Source: Gottschalkia acidurici 9a (GTDB taxonomy: Bacteria > Bacillota > Clostridia > Tissierellales > Gottschalkiaceae). Taken from it: a stretch of DNA of 64,000 bases. The translations under genes were made by a program, and so were the position numbers. Shown here one piece after another: positions 27,167 through 35,177 of this stretch. Location of the stretch: the NCBI RefSeq assembly GCF_000299355.1, contig NC_018664.1, positions 1,906,380 to 1,970,379 on the forward strand. The letters are read 5' to 3'. The notes under the pieces were generated by a model. It saw only the letters and a program-made list of their open reading frames with translations, was not told where the DNA came from and made no database searches. The stretch's first letter is position 1. Each line of letters opens with the position of its first letter.

Positions 27167-28237
27167 CTATTTAAAAGTTTTTGATATTATTTTATCAGAT
27201 ACTTCATTAAGCTTTTTAAAGTTCATATTCGGTGAATAATACTTTTCCAGTTCATCATGATTTTCTTTAGTTTTTGTTAAGTTTGTTATCGCTATGTTTA
27301 TTAACTGTTCTACTACTTTTTTATCATCTTCTATATCTTTCTTATGAATTTCTAGCTTTGAATCGTCTATATATTTATTTAAGTCTATAGCTTTTTTAGC
27401 ACCTTTCTCGCCTAGTTTACTTAAAGTTAATCCTATATTTAGTCCTTTTATAATTATTGTTTCTATATTTTCTGGAATAAGTGGAGAGTGAAATACTTCT
27501 ACATCTAACCCCCTCTTTATTCCTTCCTTATAAACTCTTTCTAATAGAGAAGACTTTCCCGTTCCTATATCGCCTTTTATATAATAAACGTCTTCTAACT
27601 CTTCTATTAGCGAATCTGTATATTCAACCCATCCATCTGGAGTGTAAGCACTTCCAAACAAGTGTCTTTCCTGTCCCAGAAATTCACTATGTTCTATACC
27701 TTCAAAAATCTCTATTACTAAATTTTCTACCTCTATATTTCTTTTTCCTACATCCAACGCTTCTTGGTTTTTCCAAACTATGTCTTCGTATATAGCTCTA
27801 GCCGCCTTTAGATATTTATATGTTCTAATATAATATTTTGAATTTGATTCTATAAGTACTCTTATTTTTTCTTTATTTTTTACTAAACTATCTTCATTCC
27901 AGTACTGACCCAGATTTATAATTTCATCTACTGCACCTGGCACTTTTGGATCCGTAACGTGTGGAGCTGTTCCATCTAGTATTGCTACTTTTAATTCTGG
28001 TATAACTACTACATCTACAGATGAAGGATCCGAAGCACAATGGTGAAATTCTAAATCATAATTTAACGCTTTAGCTCTATCGGCGAATCTTCTCATTATA
28101 GTAGACTTTCCAGTTCCCGGTCCACCTTTTAATATGAATATTCTATTAGCATCTTTTCCTAATATATTATCAAAATACGAATAAAATCCTTCTGAGGTGT
28201 TACTTGCTGGAAACATTCTTCTTACTTTACCTGCCAT
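27167..28237 (-). CDS. Duplicated P-loop ATPase, uncharacterised (PRK06851-type)
   Basis: 356 residues with two internally similar halves, each with its own Walker A: GGPGTGKST (about 38-46) and GDIGTGKSS (about 224-232). Each half has a matching follow-on (LEFHHCASDPSSVDVVVIP and VEVFHSPLIPENIETIII). I recognise this as a conserved uncharacterised family in spore-forming Firmicutes; no function is established to my knowledge. ATG at 28237 chosen because AAAGGAG lies 8 nt upstream; the in-frame GTG at 28246 overlaps it. Monocistronic. Confidence 0.8.
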   Translation of the reverse strand: MAGKVRRMFPASNTSEGFYSYFDNILGKDANRIFILKGGPGTGKSTIMRRFADRAKALNYDLEFHHCASDPSSVDVVVIPELKVAILDGTAPHVTDPKVPGAVDEIINLGQYWNEDSLVKNKEKIRVLIESNSKYYIRTYKYLKAARAIYEDIVWKNQEALDVGKRNIEVENLVIEIFEGIEHSEFLGQERHLFGSAYTPDGWVEYTDSLIEELEDVYYIKGDIGTGKSSLLERVYKEGIKRGLDVEVFHSPLIPENIETIIIKGLNIGLTLSKLGEKGAKKAIDLNKYIDDSKLEIHKKDIEDDKKVVEQLINIAITNLTKTKENHDELEKYYSPNMNFKKLNEVSDKIISKTFK

Positions 28238-28328
28238 TTTATCCACTCCTTTTAAATAGTCTTGCTTTATAAACTGTTATCATATTATGTATTGTTTTCA
28301 TATTTTGTGAATAATATAAGCTAAATAT

Positions 28329-28360
28329 AAAAACCATGTGGGTATATCCACATGGTTTTA
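28329..28360 (-). terminator. Terminator of the TolC/HlyD/ABC-2 operon
   Basis: 12-bp perfect stem AAAACCATGTGG (28330-28341) with CCACATGGTTTT (28348-28359), flanked by A/T. It abuts the last permease stop. Confidence 0.85.
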
Positions 28361-29521
28361 TTAATTAGCCTCAACAGGTTTTTCTTTAGTTCTTTTCCTT
28401 AGTCTAAGCATTAGAATTGAAACTGGAAGCCAAAACGCCGCATATTTGGCCATAGAAATTAAGTTTCCTTTCATAACTTCTAAAGGAACTCCTTTAAATA
28501 GAACTTCATCAAAAGGTCTCGCAAAATAAATTAGGGGCCAAATAGCCTTCACACCTTTTACAAGTGCTTCTGGCATCTGATCTATAGGCCATACATAACC
28601 ACAACTTACAAAGGTCGGTAAAGAAAGCATAAACGATATTTGAGCTAACTTTATTTTTTCACCAGTCATAACAGCCAATATAATTGCTGGTCCACTAATC
28701 GCAATAATAAACATTATAGATAGTATAAACATGGATTCCATACTTCCTCTTATATTTACATTGAATAGATTCGATACTATATAAACTGATGCATATATAG
28801 ATATAAGGCTATAGAATCCACATGCTATTATCTTTGCCATAATGTCCATTATTGTCTGCACTATGTTATTTTCTCTCTTTAATTTTTCCATATCTTTTAA
28901 CACCGAAATTCCCAAACCTGAAACTATAACTTGTTGAAGAAATATAGCTATATAGCCCAAAATAAGATAATTCATGTATGTCATTCTAGGATCATATACT
29001 GTCCTATCTGTAAATTTAAAAGCTAACGCAGTATTTTGTGCAACTTGAGGCATCATACCTTTTCCAGATATGGCTTTGATTTGCGCTCCTGCCCCTATGG
29101 TTTGTATTATTTCTGCTGCAGATGAATATGCATTGTTACTTATTATCATATTCGTTCCATCTAAAGCTATCATAACTTCTGACGATCTGCCTGCTAAGAT
29201 GTCCTTATATAAATCTTTAGGTATATATACCGCCATTTTAGCTTTCCCGTCTTCTACAAGTTCCTCTAGTTCTTCTCTAGTGTTTGCATAGTACTTTAAG
29301 TCAAACCTATTATTTTCATAAAATTGTTGTACTATCATTCTACTCATACTAGAATTGTCCTCATCTAGTACTGCAATAGGCACTTCTTCTACATAATCAT
29401 TTAAATATACTCCTCCAAATAATAAAGTTAGAGCTATAGGTGCTAGCAGAAGGAGTACTATGATATCTCTGTTCTTTAATGTATTTTTCAATTCATTAAA
29501 AATACTTTTAAGAAAGTACAA
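28361..29521 (-). CDS. ABC-2-type export permease (second of two)
   Basis: 386 residues with the ABC-2 layout: one N-terminal helix (IVLLLLAPIALTLLFGGVYL), a soluble extracytoplasmic domain of about 130 residues with the DEDNSSMSRMIVQQF segment also present in its partner, then five C-terminal helices. TTG start with GGAGGAGG upstream. It overlaps the first permease by 14 nt. Probably forms a heterodimer with it. The needed ATPase is not encoded in the cluster. Confidence 0.88.
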   Translation of the reverse strand: MYFLKSIFNELKNTLKNRDIIVLLLLAPIALTLLFGGVYLNDYVEEVPIAVLDEDNSSMSRMIVQQFYENNRFDLKYYANTREELEELVEDGKAKMAVYIPKDLYKDILAGRSSEVMIALDGTNMIISNNAYSSAAEIIQTIGAGAQIKAISGKGMMPQVAQNTALAFKFTDRTVYDPRMTYMNYLILGYIAIFLQQVIVSGLGISVLKDMEKLKRENNIVQTIMDIMAKIIACGFYSLISIYASVYIVSNLFNVNIRGSMESMFILSIMFIIAISGPAIILAVMTGEKIKLAQISFMLSLPTFVSCGYVWPIDQMPEALVKGVKAIWPLIYFARPFDEVLFKGVPLEVMKGNLISMAKYAAFWLPVSILMLRLRKRTKEKPVEAN

Positions 29522-30686
29522 TAGCTTCCTCCTCCTCTTCTTCTGATACTATAGATTTATCAGGTGCCTTTAATCTTAAGATTCCAATCAAGCTAATACT
29601 AAATGTTACTGCTATAAATATGTAGAACCACTCAATATCCTGTGTCATCTTAGAAAGAGATGTCCCTTTTAAATACATATCCCTTATATTATCTACATAA
29701 TGATAAAATGGAAAGTACTCTGCTACAACCTGATAAGACTCCTTCATAGACATAACTGGCCACGTATATCCTACTATAACAGTATTAGGAACAAATAATA
29801 CTGCATTAATTTGTGTAGCTAATAGTTTGTTTTTTATCCATGTGGATACCATAATAGAGAATGTAGCAACAGATAAAGACATCAGTGCACTTAGTTTCAT
29901 GGCATCCGACATTTGTCCTCTAAATGGAAGATTAAAAAATTTAGATTGTATTAATATGCTTGATACAAATGATATCCAGCCTATAAGACTGTAAAAAATA
30001 ATTTTTCCAATCAAGTATCCTATTTTTTCTTTTTTCTTTTCTATCTCTTCTTCTACAATGGCAACAGCTCCCATTAAAACTATTCCTGTTTGAACTATAG
30101 CCACACCAAATCCGGGATTTAAGAAATTTCTAAAACTTTTTGTAGGGTTATACATAAATCTATTTGTAAATTTTATTGACAGTGCAATTTTTTGCGCCAC
30201 ATCTGCTGGAAGATTTAACTTTCCCTGTAATAACTTAATCACAGTCCCTGTTTTTAATGTTATCAGAATTTCACTAGCCTTAGCCTTAGCCGCTCCAGCA
30301 ATTGACATATGACTACCATCATATATCATCATTATAGTTGGTGACTTCAGATTTAGCATATCTTTACTAAAATCTTTAGGTATAACCATTCCTGTTCTTG
30401 CCTTGCTTGTATTAAAAAGTTCCTTCATTTCTTCAATATCATTTACAAAATATTTAACATCGAAAGTTTCATTTTCTTCAAATTGTTGTACTATCATCCT
30501 ACTTAAAGAGGAATTATCTTGGTCATATACAACCATTGGTACGTTTTGTATCTGTTCATTAGAGAATTCATATCCTAAAAGAAAATTTATTAAAATAGGT
30601 ATAATTAAAATCACTACAATAATTATTTTTTGTCTAAACAACTTACAAAATTCATTCTTTATTGTAGAAAAAATGCTTGTAATCAT
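29508..30686 (-). CDS. ABC-2-type export permease (first of two)
   Basis: Paralogue of the next gene with the same topology and a matching YDQDNSSLSRMIVQQF segment early in the extracytoplasmic domain. Five helices follow residue 180. The C-terminus is highly acidic (SEEEEEEAIVLS). ATG at 30686 preferred (GGTGGTG upstream); a GTG at 30698 is possible. 15 bp after the HlyD-like gene. Similar permease pairs in proteobacteria (YbhR/YbhS) work with a HlyD-type adaptor and an ATPase. Confidence 0.88.
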   Translation of the reverse strand: MITSIFSTIKNEFCKLFRQKIIIVVILIIPILINFLLGYEFSNEQIQNVPMVVYDQDNSSLSRMIVQQFEENETFDVKYFVNDIEEMKELFNTSKARTGMVIPKDFSKDMLNLKSPTIMMIYDGSHMSIAGAAKAKASEILITLKTGTVIKLLQGKLNLPADVAQKIALSIKFTNRFMYNPTKSFRNFLNPGFGVAIVQTGIVLMGAVAIVEEEIEKKKEKIGYLIGKIIFYSLIGWISFVSSILIQSKFFNLPFRGQMSDAMKLSALMSLSVATFSIMVSTWIKNKLLATQINAVLFVPNTVIVGYTWPVMSMKESYQVVAEYFPFYHYVDNIRDMYLKGTSLSKMTQDIEWFYIFIAVTFSISLIGILRLKAPDKSIVSEEEEEEAIVLS

Positions 30687-30701
30687 AAGGTTCACCACCT
30701 A

Positions 30702-31742
30702 TTATTTAAACTGCACAAAAGCTGTCATACCAGGTCTTAATACTTTGTCCTTGTTTTCCAATTCGATTTTAACACCATATGATAAAATATCAAATTCTCC
30801 ATTTTCATTTGTAGATCTTTTAGTAGCAAAGTCAGGTTTTTGATTTATTCTTACTACTTTTCCTTTAAACTTTTCTTTTGAATACGTTGGAATTTTAACA
30901 TCTAATTCTTGATTTAATTTTATTTTACTTAAATCAGTTTCTTTAACCTTAACTTCAACCCAAGTATTACTTAAGTCTGATACAGTGGCTATAGACATAC
31001 CAGTAGATACAAGTTCTCCTTCTTGAGAGTTTAACATAGTAACTACTCCATTAATTGGTGACACTATTTTACTATCTTTAAGATATGCCTGCACTTCTTG
31101 TAAAGCTGCTTGTGCTTGCTCTAGTTTGCCCTTAGCTGCTTCTTCCATTGCCATTGCTTGAACTACTAAAGCCTGAGCTCCACTTTTATCTTCACTTCTA
31201 GCTCCTTCTTGTGCCATGCTTAATTGTTGCTTTGACAGCTCTAGCTGTGCTGCAACTTCATCCTTTTTCTGAGCAGAAACCGCTCCTTTTTCATATAATG
31301 CATCTACTCTTTCGTAAGTCTTCGCCATTAGATCATATTGTGCCTGAGCCTGTGCTATTTCTTGATCTCTTGCTCCATTTTCAGCTTTTTGTAGTGTAGC
31401 ATTTGCAGCTTGAACTTGCCCTTTAGCAGCCTCGACTTGACTTCTCGCAGCTTCTATTACTGCTTTTGCCTGCTCTTCTTTAGCTTTTAGTTCATCACTA
31501 GAAATCTCCACAAGTACATCTCCAGCTTTTACTTCTGCTCCTTCTTCTACTGCAAGTTTTATTATTCTACCAGGGAGTTTGCTATTTATACTAACTTCTT
31601 TGGCTTCAATAATACCTTGCGTTTCTATCACTTTTGGCTTACTTGAAACTTTTTCTTTTTTATTTTTACTTGTACATCCTACCAGTAAGTTTAAAAGTAG
31701 GATAGATATAATTACAAAGGATAATAACTTATTTTTTTTCAT
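30702..31742 (-). CDS. HlyD-family periplasmic-adaptor-like lipoprotein
   Basis: 346 residues beginning with a lipoprotein signal and lipobox (LLVGC, Cys at about 23). A biotinyl-lipoyl-like half (SSKPKVIETQGIIEAKEVSI, GAEVKAGDVLVEIS), a long Ala/Gln/Glu-rich coiled-coil hairpin (about 80-215), the second lipoyl half (KIVSPINGVVTMLNSQEGEL) and a beta-barrel follow. These proteins bridge an inner-membrane pump to an outer tunnel in Gram-negatives. Here it is presumably anchored outside the single membrane. GAGGTG precedes the ATG. Confidence 0.9.
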   Translation of the reverse strand: MKKNKLLSFVIISILLLNLLVGCTSKNKKEKVSSKPKVIETQGIIEAKEVSINSKLPGRIIKLAVEEGAEVKAGDVLVEISSDELKAKEEQAKAVIEAARSQVEAAKGQVQAANATLQKAENGARDQEIAQAQAQYDLMAKTYERVDALYEKGAVSAQKKDEVAAQLELSKQQLSMAQEGARSEDKSGAQALVVQAMAMEEAAKGKLEQAQAALQEVQAYLKDSKIVSPINGVVTMLNSQEGELVSTGMSIATVSDLSNTWVEVKVKETDLSKIKLNQELDVKIPTYSKEKFKGKVVRINQKPDFATKRSTNENGEFDILSYGVKIELENKDKVLRPGMTAFVQFK

Positions 31743-31764
31743 AGTAGCACCTCATTTTTATAAT

Positions 31765-33255
31765 TTAATAAATAGTTATTCCTATATCATTGAAGTATTT
31801 CATTTTAGCTAAGTTGTATCCATATGTTATTTGAACAATTTGTTCTTCAACTTGTGATAAGTTTTCTTCTGCAGCTATTACGTCTAAGATAGTTCCTGCA
31901 GCTGACTCTAAATCTAATTTTTTTAATAGGCTATTGTCAACACCAAAACCTTCTCTGTACTTATAGTTTGATATCTCTACACTTTCTTTTGCATCATTTA
32001 CAATCTCGGCAGTTGTTATAAGCATATTACCTGTAGACTCCATAAGTTCATAAGACTGTCTAACAGATGCTTCTACATCTTTATATGTCTTATCTAAGTT
32101 AAGTCTTGCTTTTTCTTTTAATAGCTTAGCTTCTCTATATTGAAAAGTGTTTTCTGGATATATTTTTCTAACAGATTCATAATTTAAATCATGAATTTTA
32201 ACTTCTCCAAGAGCTTTCTTTATTTCTAACCTACTTTCATTTGCACTTTTTAATCCTTCTAATAGATCTTGTTTTTCTACTTTTTCTTGTAATACATCAG
32301 TTAATATTATCTCTTCGTCTAAAGCAACTCCTATGCTTTTTCTTAGTTCTATGATAGCATTGTTTAAGTCACCTTGGGCTTTTTCATAGTCTGCTTGTGT
32401 TGCTTTATAGTAAACTTTTGCTAATAGCATATCATCTTTTGCTTTCATACCAGATGCATAGCTATCTGATGCAAACTGATATTGTTTTTCTCCTCTTTCC
32501 ATAGACTTTTTCTTTACTTCTAATAATTTTTGTGCTTTTAAAACATCATAGTAGTTTTTTTGTATTAATAAAGCAATTTGATTCTTATAAATATCATATG
32601 AATCTTTAGTTACCTCGAAACTAGTAGTCGCCATAGCATTCATTATGCTTCGTGTAGAGTCTATGTCTAAAGAGTCTATACTACTTGCTCCTAAATTTCC
32701 TTCTACTTGTTTAGTTGCATCAGATACAGACTCGCTAAGTGTACTCTGTCCACCAATAAGTTGTTCCCTGCTTTTATTTATCTGACTTTGTATCCCACCT
32801 AGTATTTGTTCTTTTTGGTTATTATCTAGAATGGGAAGATCTTTAATGTTTGTACCTGCTGGTATAGTGCTTCCATTTTCAAGTACTATATCTTGAGGTG
32901 TTATACCAGCATCAACTGCTTTTTGTGCATTATCAATTTGAGTTTTTCCACTTTCAACACGATCTTCACCATCTTTTAGTTTTCTACTAAGATATTTTGT
33001 TCTATCTTTAGAAAGTTCACTTATATCTATTTGATTTTGAACTTGTTTTAATTGTGTACTATTCTCTAAGCCTGTTTTTACTGCTTGCTCCATACTTATT
33101 TTTTCTGCCTGTTTTTGAACTTCCTTTTTAACTTCAGCTCCAACTTCAGTGGTGTCTTTTAACTCAGCGTCCGCAAATGCTACTGATGTAAATGTACTTG
33201 ATACTATAATTGTAGATAATAATACTTTTGAAATAGCTAATTTAATCTTTTTCAC
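31765..33255 (-). CDS. TolC-family (outer-membrane-efflux-like) protein
   Basis: 496 residues with a Sec signal peptide (ends SVAFADAE) and two OEP-type repeats of long helices (QKNYYDVLKAQKLLEVKKKS; LNLDKTYKDVEASVRQSYEL). An unusual insertion of about 100 residues after the first helix carries Gly/Ser/Asp-rich sequence. TolC proteins form outer-membrane tunnels, yet the rest of the window looks monoderm. It may span the wall as a periplasm-like conduit or act as a wall-associated adaptor (inference). GTG start with AGGAG. First structural gene after marR. Confidence 0.88.
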   Translation of the reverse strand: MKKIKLAISKVLLSTIIVSSTFTSVAFADAELKDTTEVGAEVKKEVQKQAEKISMEQAVKTGLENSTQLKQVQNQIDISELSKDRTKYLSRKLKDGEDRVESGKTQIDNAQKAVDAGITPQDIVLENGSTIPAGTNIKDLPILDNNQKEQILGGIQSQINKSREQLIGGQSTLSESVSDATKQVEGNLGASSIDSLDIDSTRSIMNAMATTSFEVTKDSYDIYKNQIALLIQKNYYDVLKAQKLLEVKKKSMERGEKQYQFASDSYASGMKAKDDMLLAKVYYKATQADYEKAQGDLNNAIIELRKSIGVALDEEIILTDVLQEKVEKQDLLEGLKSANESRLEIKKALGEVKIHDLNYESVRKIYPENTFQYREAKLLKEKARLNLDKTYKDVEASVRQSYELMESTGNMLITTAEIVNDAKESVEISNYKYREGFGVDNSLLKKLDLESAAGTILDVIAAEENLSQVEEQIVQITYGYNLAKMKYFNDIGITIY

Positions 33256-33288
33256 TTTATATTTCTCCTTTTCCTATTTCATGATGGT

Positions 33289-33750
33289 TTATAATTTCAT
33301 TTTGAATTTTTTAAGTATGCGGATAAATTCATTTTTCTCATCTACTTCAATGCTTTGTAGTATCACTCCTGTCCATTTTTTATAATCTTCTATTACTTTT
33401 TCTATAAACACTTTCCCTTCTTCAGTGATTATAACTACTATTTTTCTTCTATCTTCATCATCTCTAACTCTTTTTACAAACTTTTGTTTTTCAAGTCTAT
33501 CTATAAGACCAGTTATGTTTCCTCTTGTTACTAACATTTGGTCTCCTATTTCTGATAAAATCATTCCTTCCTTTGGTCCGTTATATAGAATAGCTAGTGC
33601 ATTAAATTTTGTATTAGATATATCATACTTATAAAAAAAATTGTTATGTGCTTCCTCTAGTATGTCTGCTGTTTTCTTCAGTTCAATTATAGTTTTATTA
33701 GTAATTTCATTAACCCAATTATATCCATCCATTAACCCTCTGATTTTCAT
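33289..33750 (-). CDS. MarR-family repressor
   Basis: 153 residues, winged-helix MarR fold: dimerisation helices at both ends and the HTH/wing region SEIGDQMLVTRGNITGLIDR then LEKQKFVKRVRDDEDRRKIV. First gene of the efflux operon and 34 bp upstream of tolC. Its promoter carries two palindromes (33799-33831), so autoregulation with derepression by a pump substrate is likely. GGGGGG precedes the ATG. Confidence 0.92.
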   Translation of the reverse strand: MKIRGLMDGYNWVNEITNKTIIELKKTADILEEAHNNFFYKYDISNTKFNALAILYNGPKEGMILSEIGDQMLVTRGNITGLIDRLEKQKFVKRVRDDEDRRKIVVIITEEGKVFIEKVIEDYKKWTGVILQSIEVDEKNEFIRILKKFKMKL

Positions 33751-33781
33751 TTCATCCCCCCAACTTTTTCCTATAAATGAT

Positions 33782-33831
33782 AGTATACTTCAAAATAGTT
33801 TACATGTAAATAGTTTATATATAAACTATTT
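33782..33831 (-). promoter_or_regulatory. marR promoter with two palindromic operators
   Basis: TTTACA (complement of 33805-33810), 17-bp spacer and TATACT (complement of 33782-33787). A perfect 12-bp palindrome TTTACATGTAAA (33799-33810) covers the -35 box. Directly next to it is a perfect 24-bp palindrome AAATAGTTTATATATAAACT.. (33808-33831). Both are sized for MarR dimers. Confidence 0.8.
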
Positions 33832-34184
33832 TACTTTTTTTATTTATGTTTTCTTTTTATTTATTTTAAGTTATATATCTTGTTATTTTACTATATAATT
33901 TCTAAAGTACTTCTTAACTTTCCATTATGTAAACTTATAATACCTGTATAGACAATAATCATATTTTTATTTTAGACTTTATCTACAGCTTATTCTTTTA
34001 TAGCATAAATCTAGAATACTGATGCAAGTTAATATCATTTAATATTTCTTCGATCTCCACCCTTATTGTATGAATACTTATTCATGTTTTCATTTTTATT
34101 ATCTTATTAGCCAATCATAACTGTCAACGAATTTCTATATATTTATATTATTCAATGGGTATATATCTTAACGAGGTGATCTTA
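33832..34184. other. Intergenic stretch between divergent genes
   Basis: About 350 bp of very AT-rich DNA between the marR promoter and the CAP gene. Nothing supported was seen besides the promoter elements already listed. Confidence 0.5.
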
Positions 34185-35075
34185 GTGTCTAAAAACAAAA
34201 GAATATCATATGTCTTTTTCTTGATTATAGTTATGATAGTCTCATATAGTTGTTACTACGAGCCTAATGATAAGGAGTTTACTTTTCATGGTATTACTAT
34301 AGGTACTAGTGAAAGTATCCTATTAAGTACACTTGGAAATCCCGATAGAATAGATGAGAGTAAATATGGCTTTAAATGGTATATATATAATAATAATTAC
34401 TATAACTATATACAAGTGGGGGTTGATGAAGGAATTGTACGTGGAGTTTATTCCAATGCAGGTAATTGGGTTTCTAAAAGTGGGGTAGAGATAGGTTCTA
34501 GTAGATATGAAGTTGAAAAATTATATAAACCATTTTTCGCTGGTAGTAAAGATTACGCTAGTGAATTTATTATAGACAAGAATAATGTAGTTATATTTTT
34601 TGATAAATACAATTCAGAAAACGTTACTTCTATTCTTATACTCGATGGAAGCTTAGATTATGAGACTTATCCAAAAGAAAGTAAAGAATTGCAAAAAAGC
34701 CTAGAGCTTCAGTTGTTCGATCTTTCAAATGCTATACGCGTCAGAAACGGCAAACAGCCTTTTTCGTGGAATAGTCAAATTGCTGCAACCGCTAGAAGAC
34801 ATAGTGCCGATATGGCTAATAAAGACTATTTTTCTCATGATAATAAAAATGGTAATTCTCCTTTTGATAGAATGGAAAATGACTATATAAATTTCTCTTT
34901 AGCAGGAGAAAATATAGCAGCCGGTCAACCTGACCCTATATATGCACATGAAGAGCTTATGAATTCGAAAGATCATAGAGTTAATATATTAGGAGACTTT
35001 GACAGATTGGGTATTGGAGTAGCTTTTGGAGGTTCTTATCATATATATTATACTCAGAATTTTTATACACCTTAA
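34185..35075 (+). CDS. Exported CAP-superfamily (SCP/PR1) protein, YkwD-like
   Basis: 296 residues from the GTG at 34185 (GAGGTGA at 5 nt); the longer frame from 34155 has no site. One N-terminal hydrophobic helix, then a CAP-associated N-terminal domain (about 35-165; FTFHGITIGTSESILLSTLG and VKSG-type repeats), then a C-terminal CAP domain with LFDLSNAIRVRNGKQPFSWN, HSADMANKDYFSH and GENIAAG. The function of bacterial CAP domains is largely unknown; homologues are induced in sporulation or act at the cell surface. A cysteine after the helix (SYSC) is not a standard lipobox. Confidence 0.88.
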   Translation: MSKNKRISYVFFLIIVMIVSYSCYYEPNDKEFTFHGITIGTSESILLSTLGNPDRIDESKYGFKWYIYNNNYYNYIQVGVDEGIVRGVYSNAGNWVSKSGVEIGSSRYEVEKLYKPFFAGSKDYASEFIIDKNNVVIFFDKYNSENVTSILILDGSLDYETYPKESKELQKSLELQLFDLSNAIRVRNGKQPFSWNSQIAATARRHSADMANKDYFSHDNKNGNSPFDRMENDYINFSLAGENIAAGQPDPIYAHEELMNSKDHRVNILGDFDRLGIGVAFGGSYHIYYTQNFYTP

Positions 35076-35079
35076 TTTC

Positions 35080-35120
35080 AATATAAATGGGATTTATAAC
35101 TTCTAAATCCCATTTATATT
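35080..35120. terminator. Terminator after the CAP gene
   Basis: 16-bp perfect stem AATATAAATGGGATTT (35080-35095) with its complement at 35105-35120, shared with the convergent MutS-like gene. Confidence 0.8.
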
Positions 35121-35177
35121 GCTTATTATATTATTTTTCATTAAGAATATATAATCATAGGTATATAGCTTTTATTA

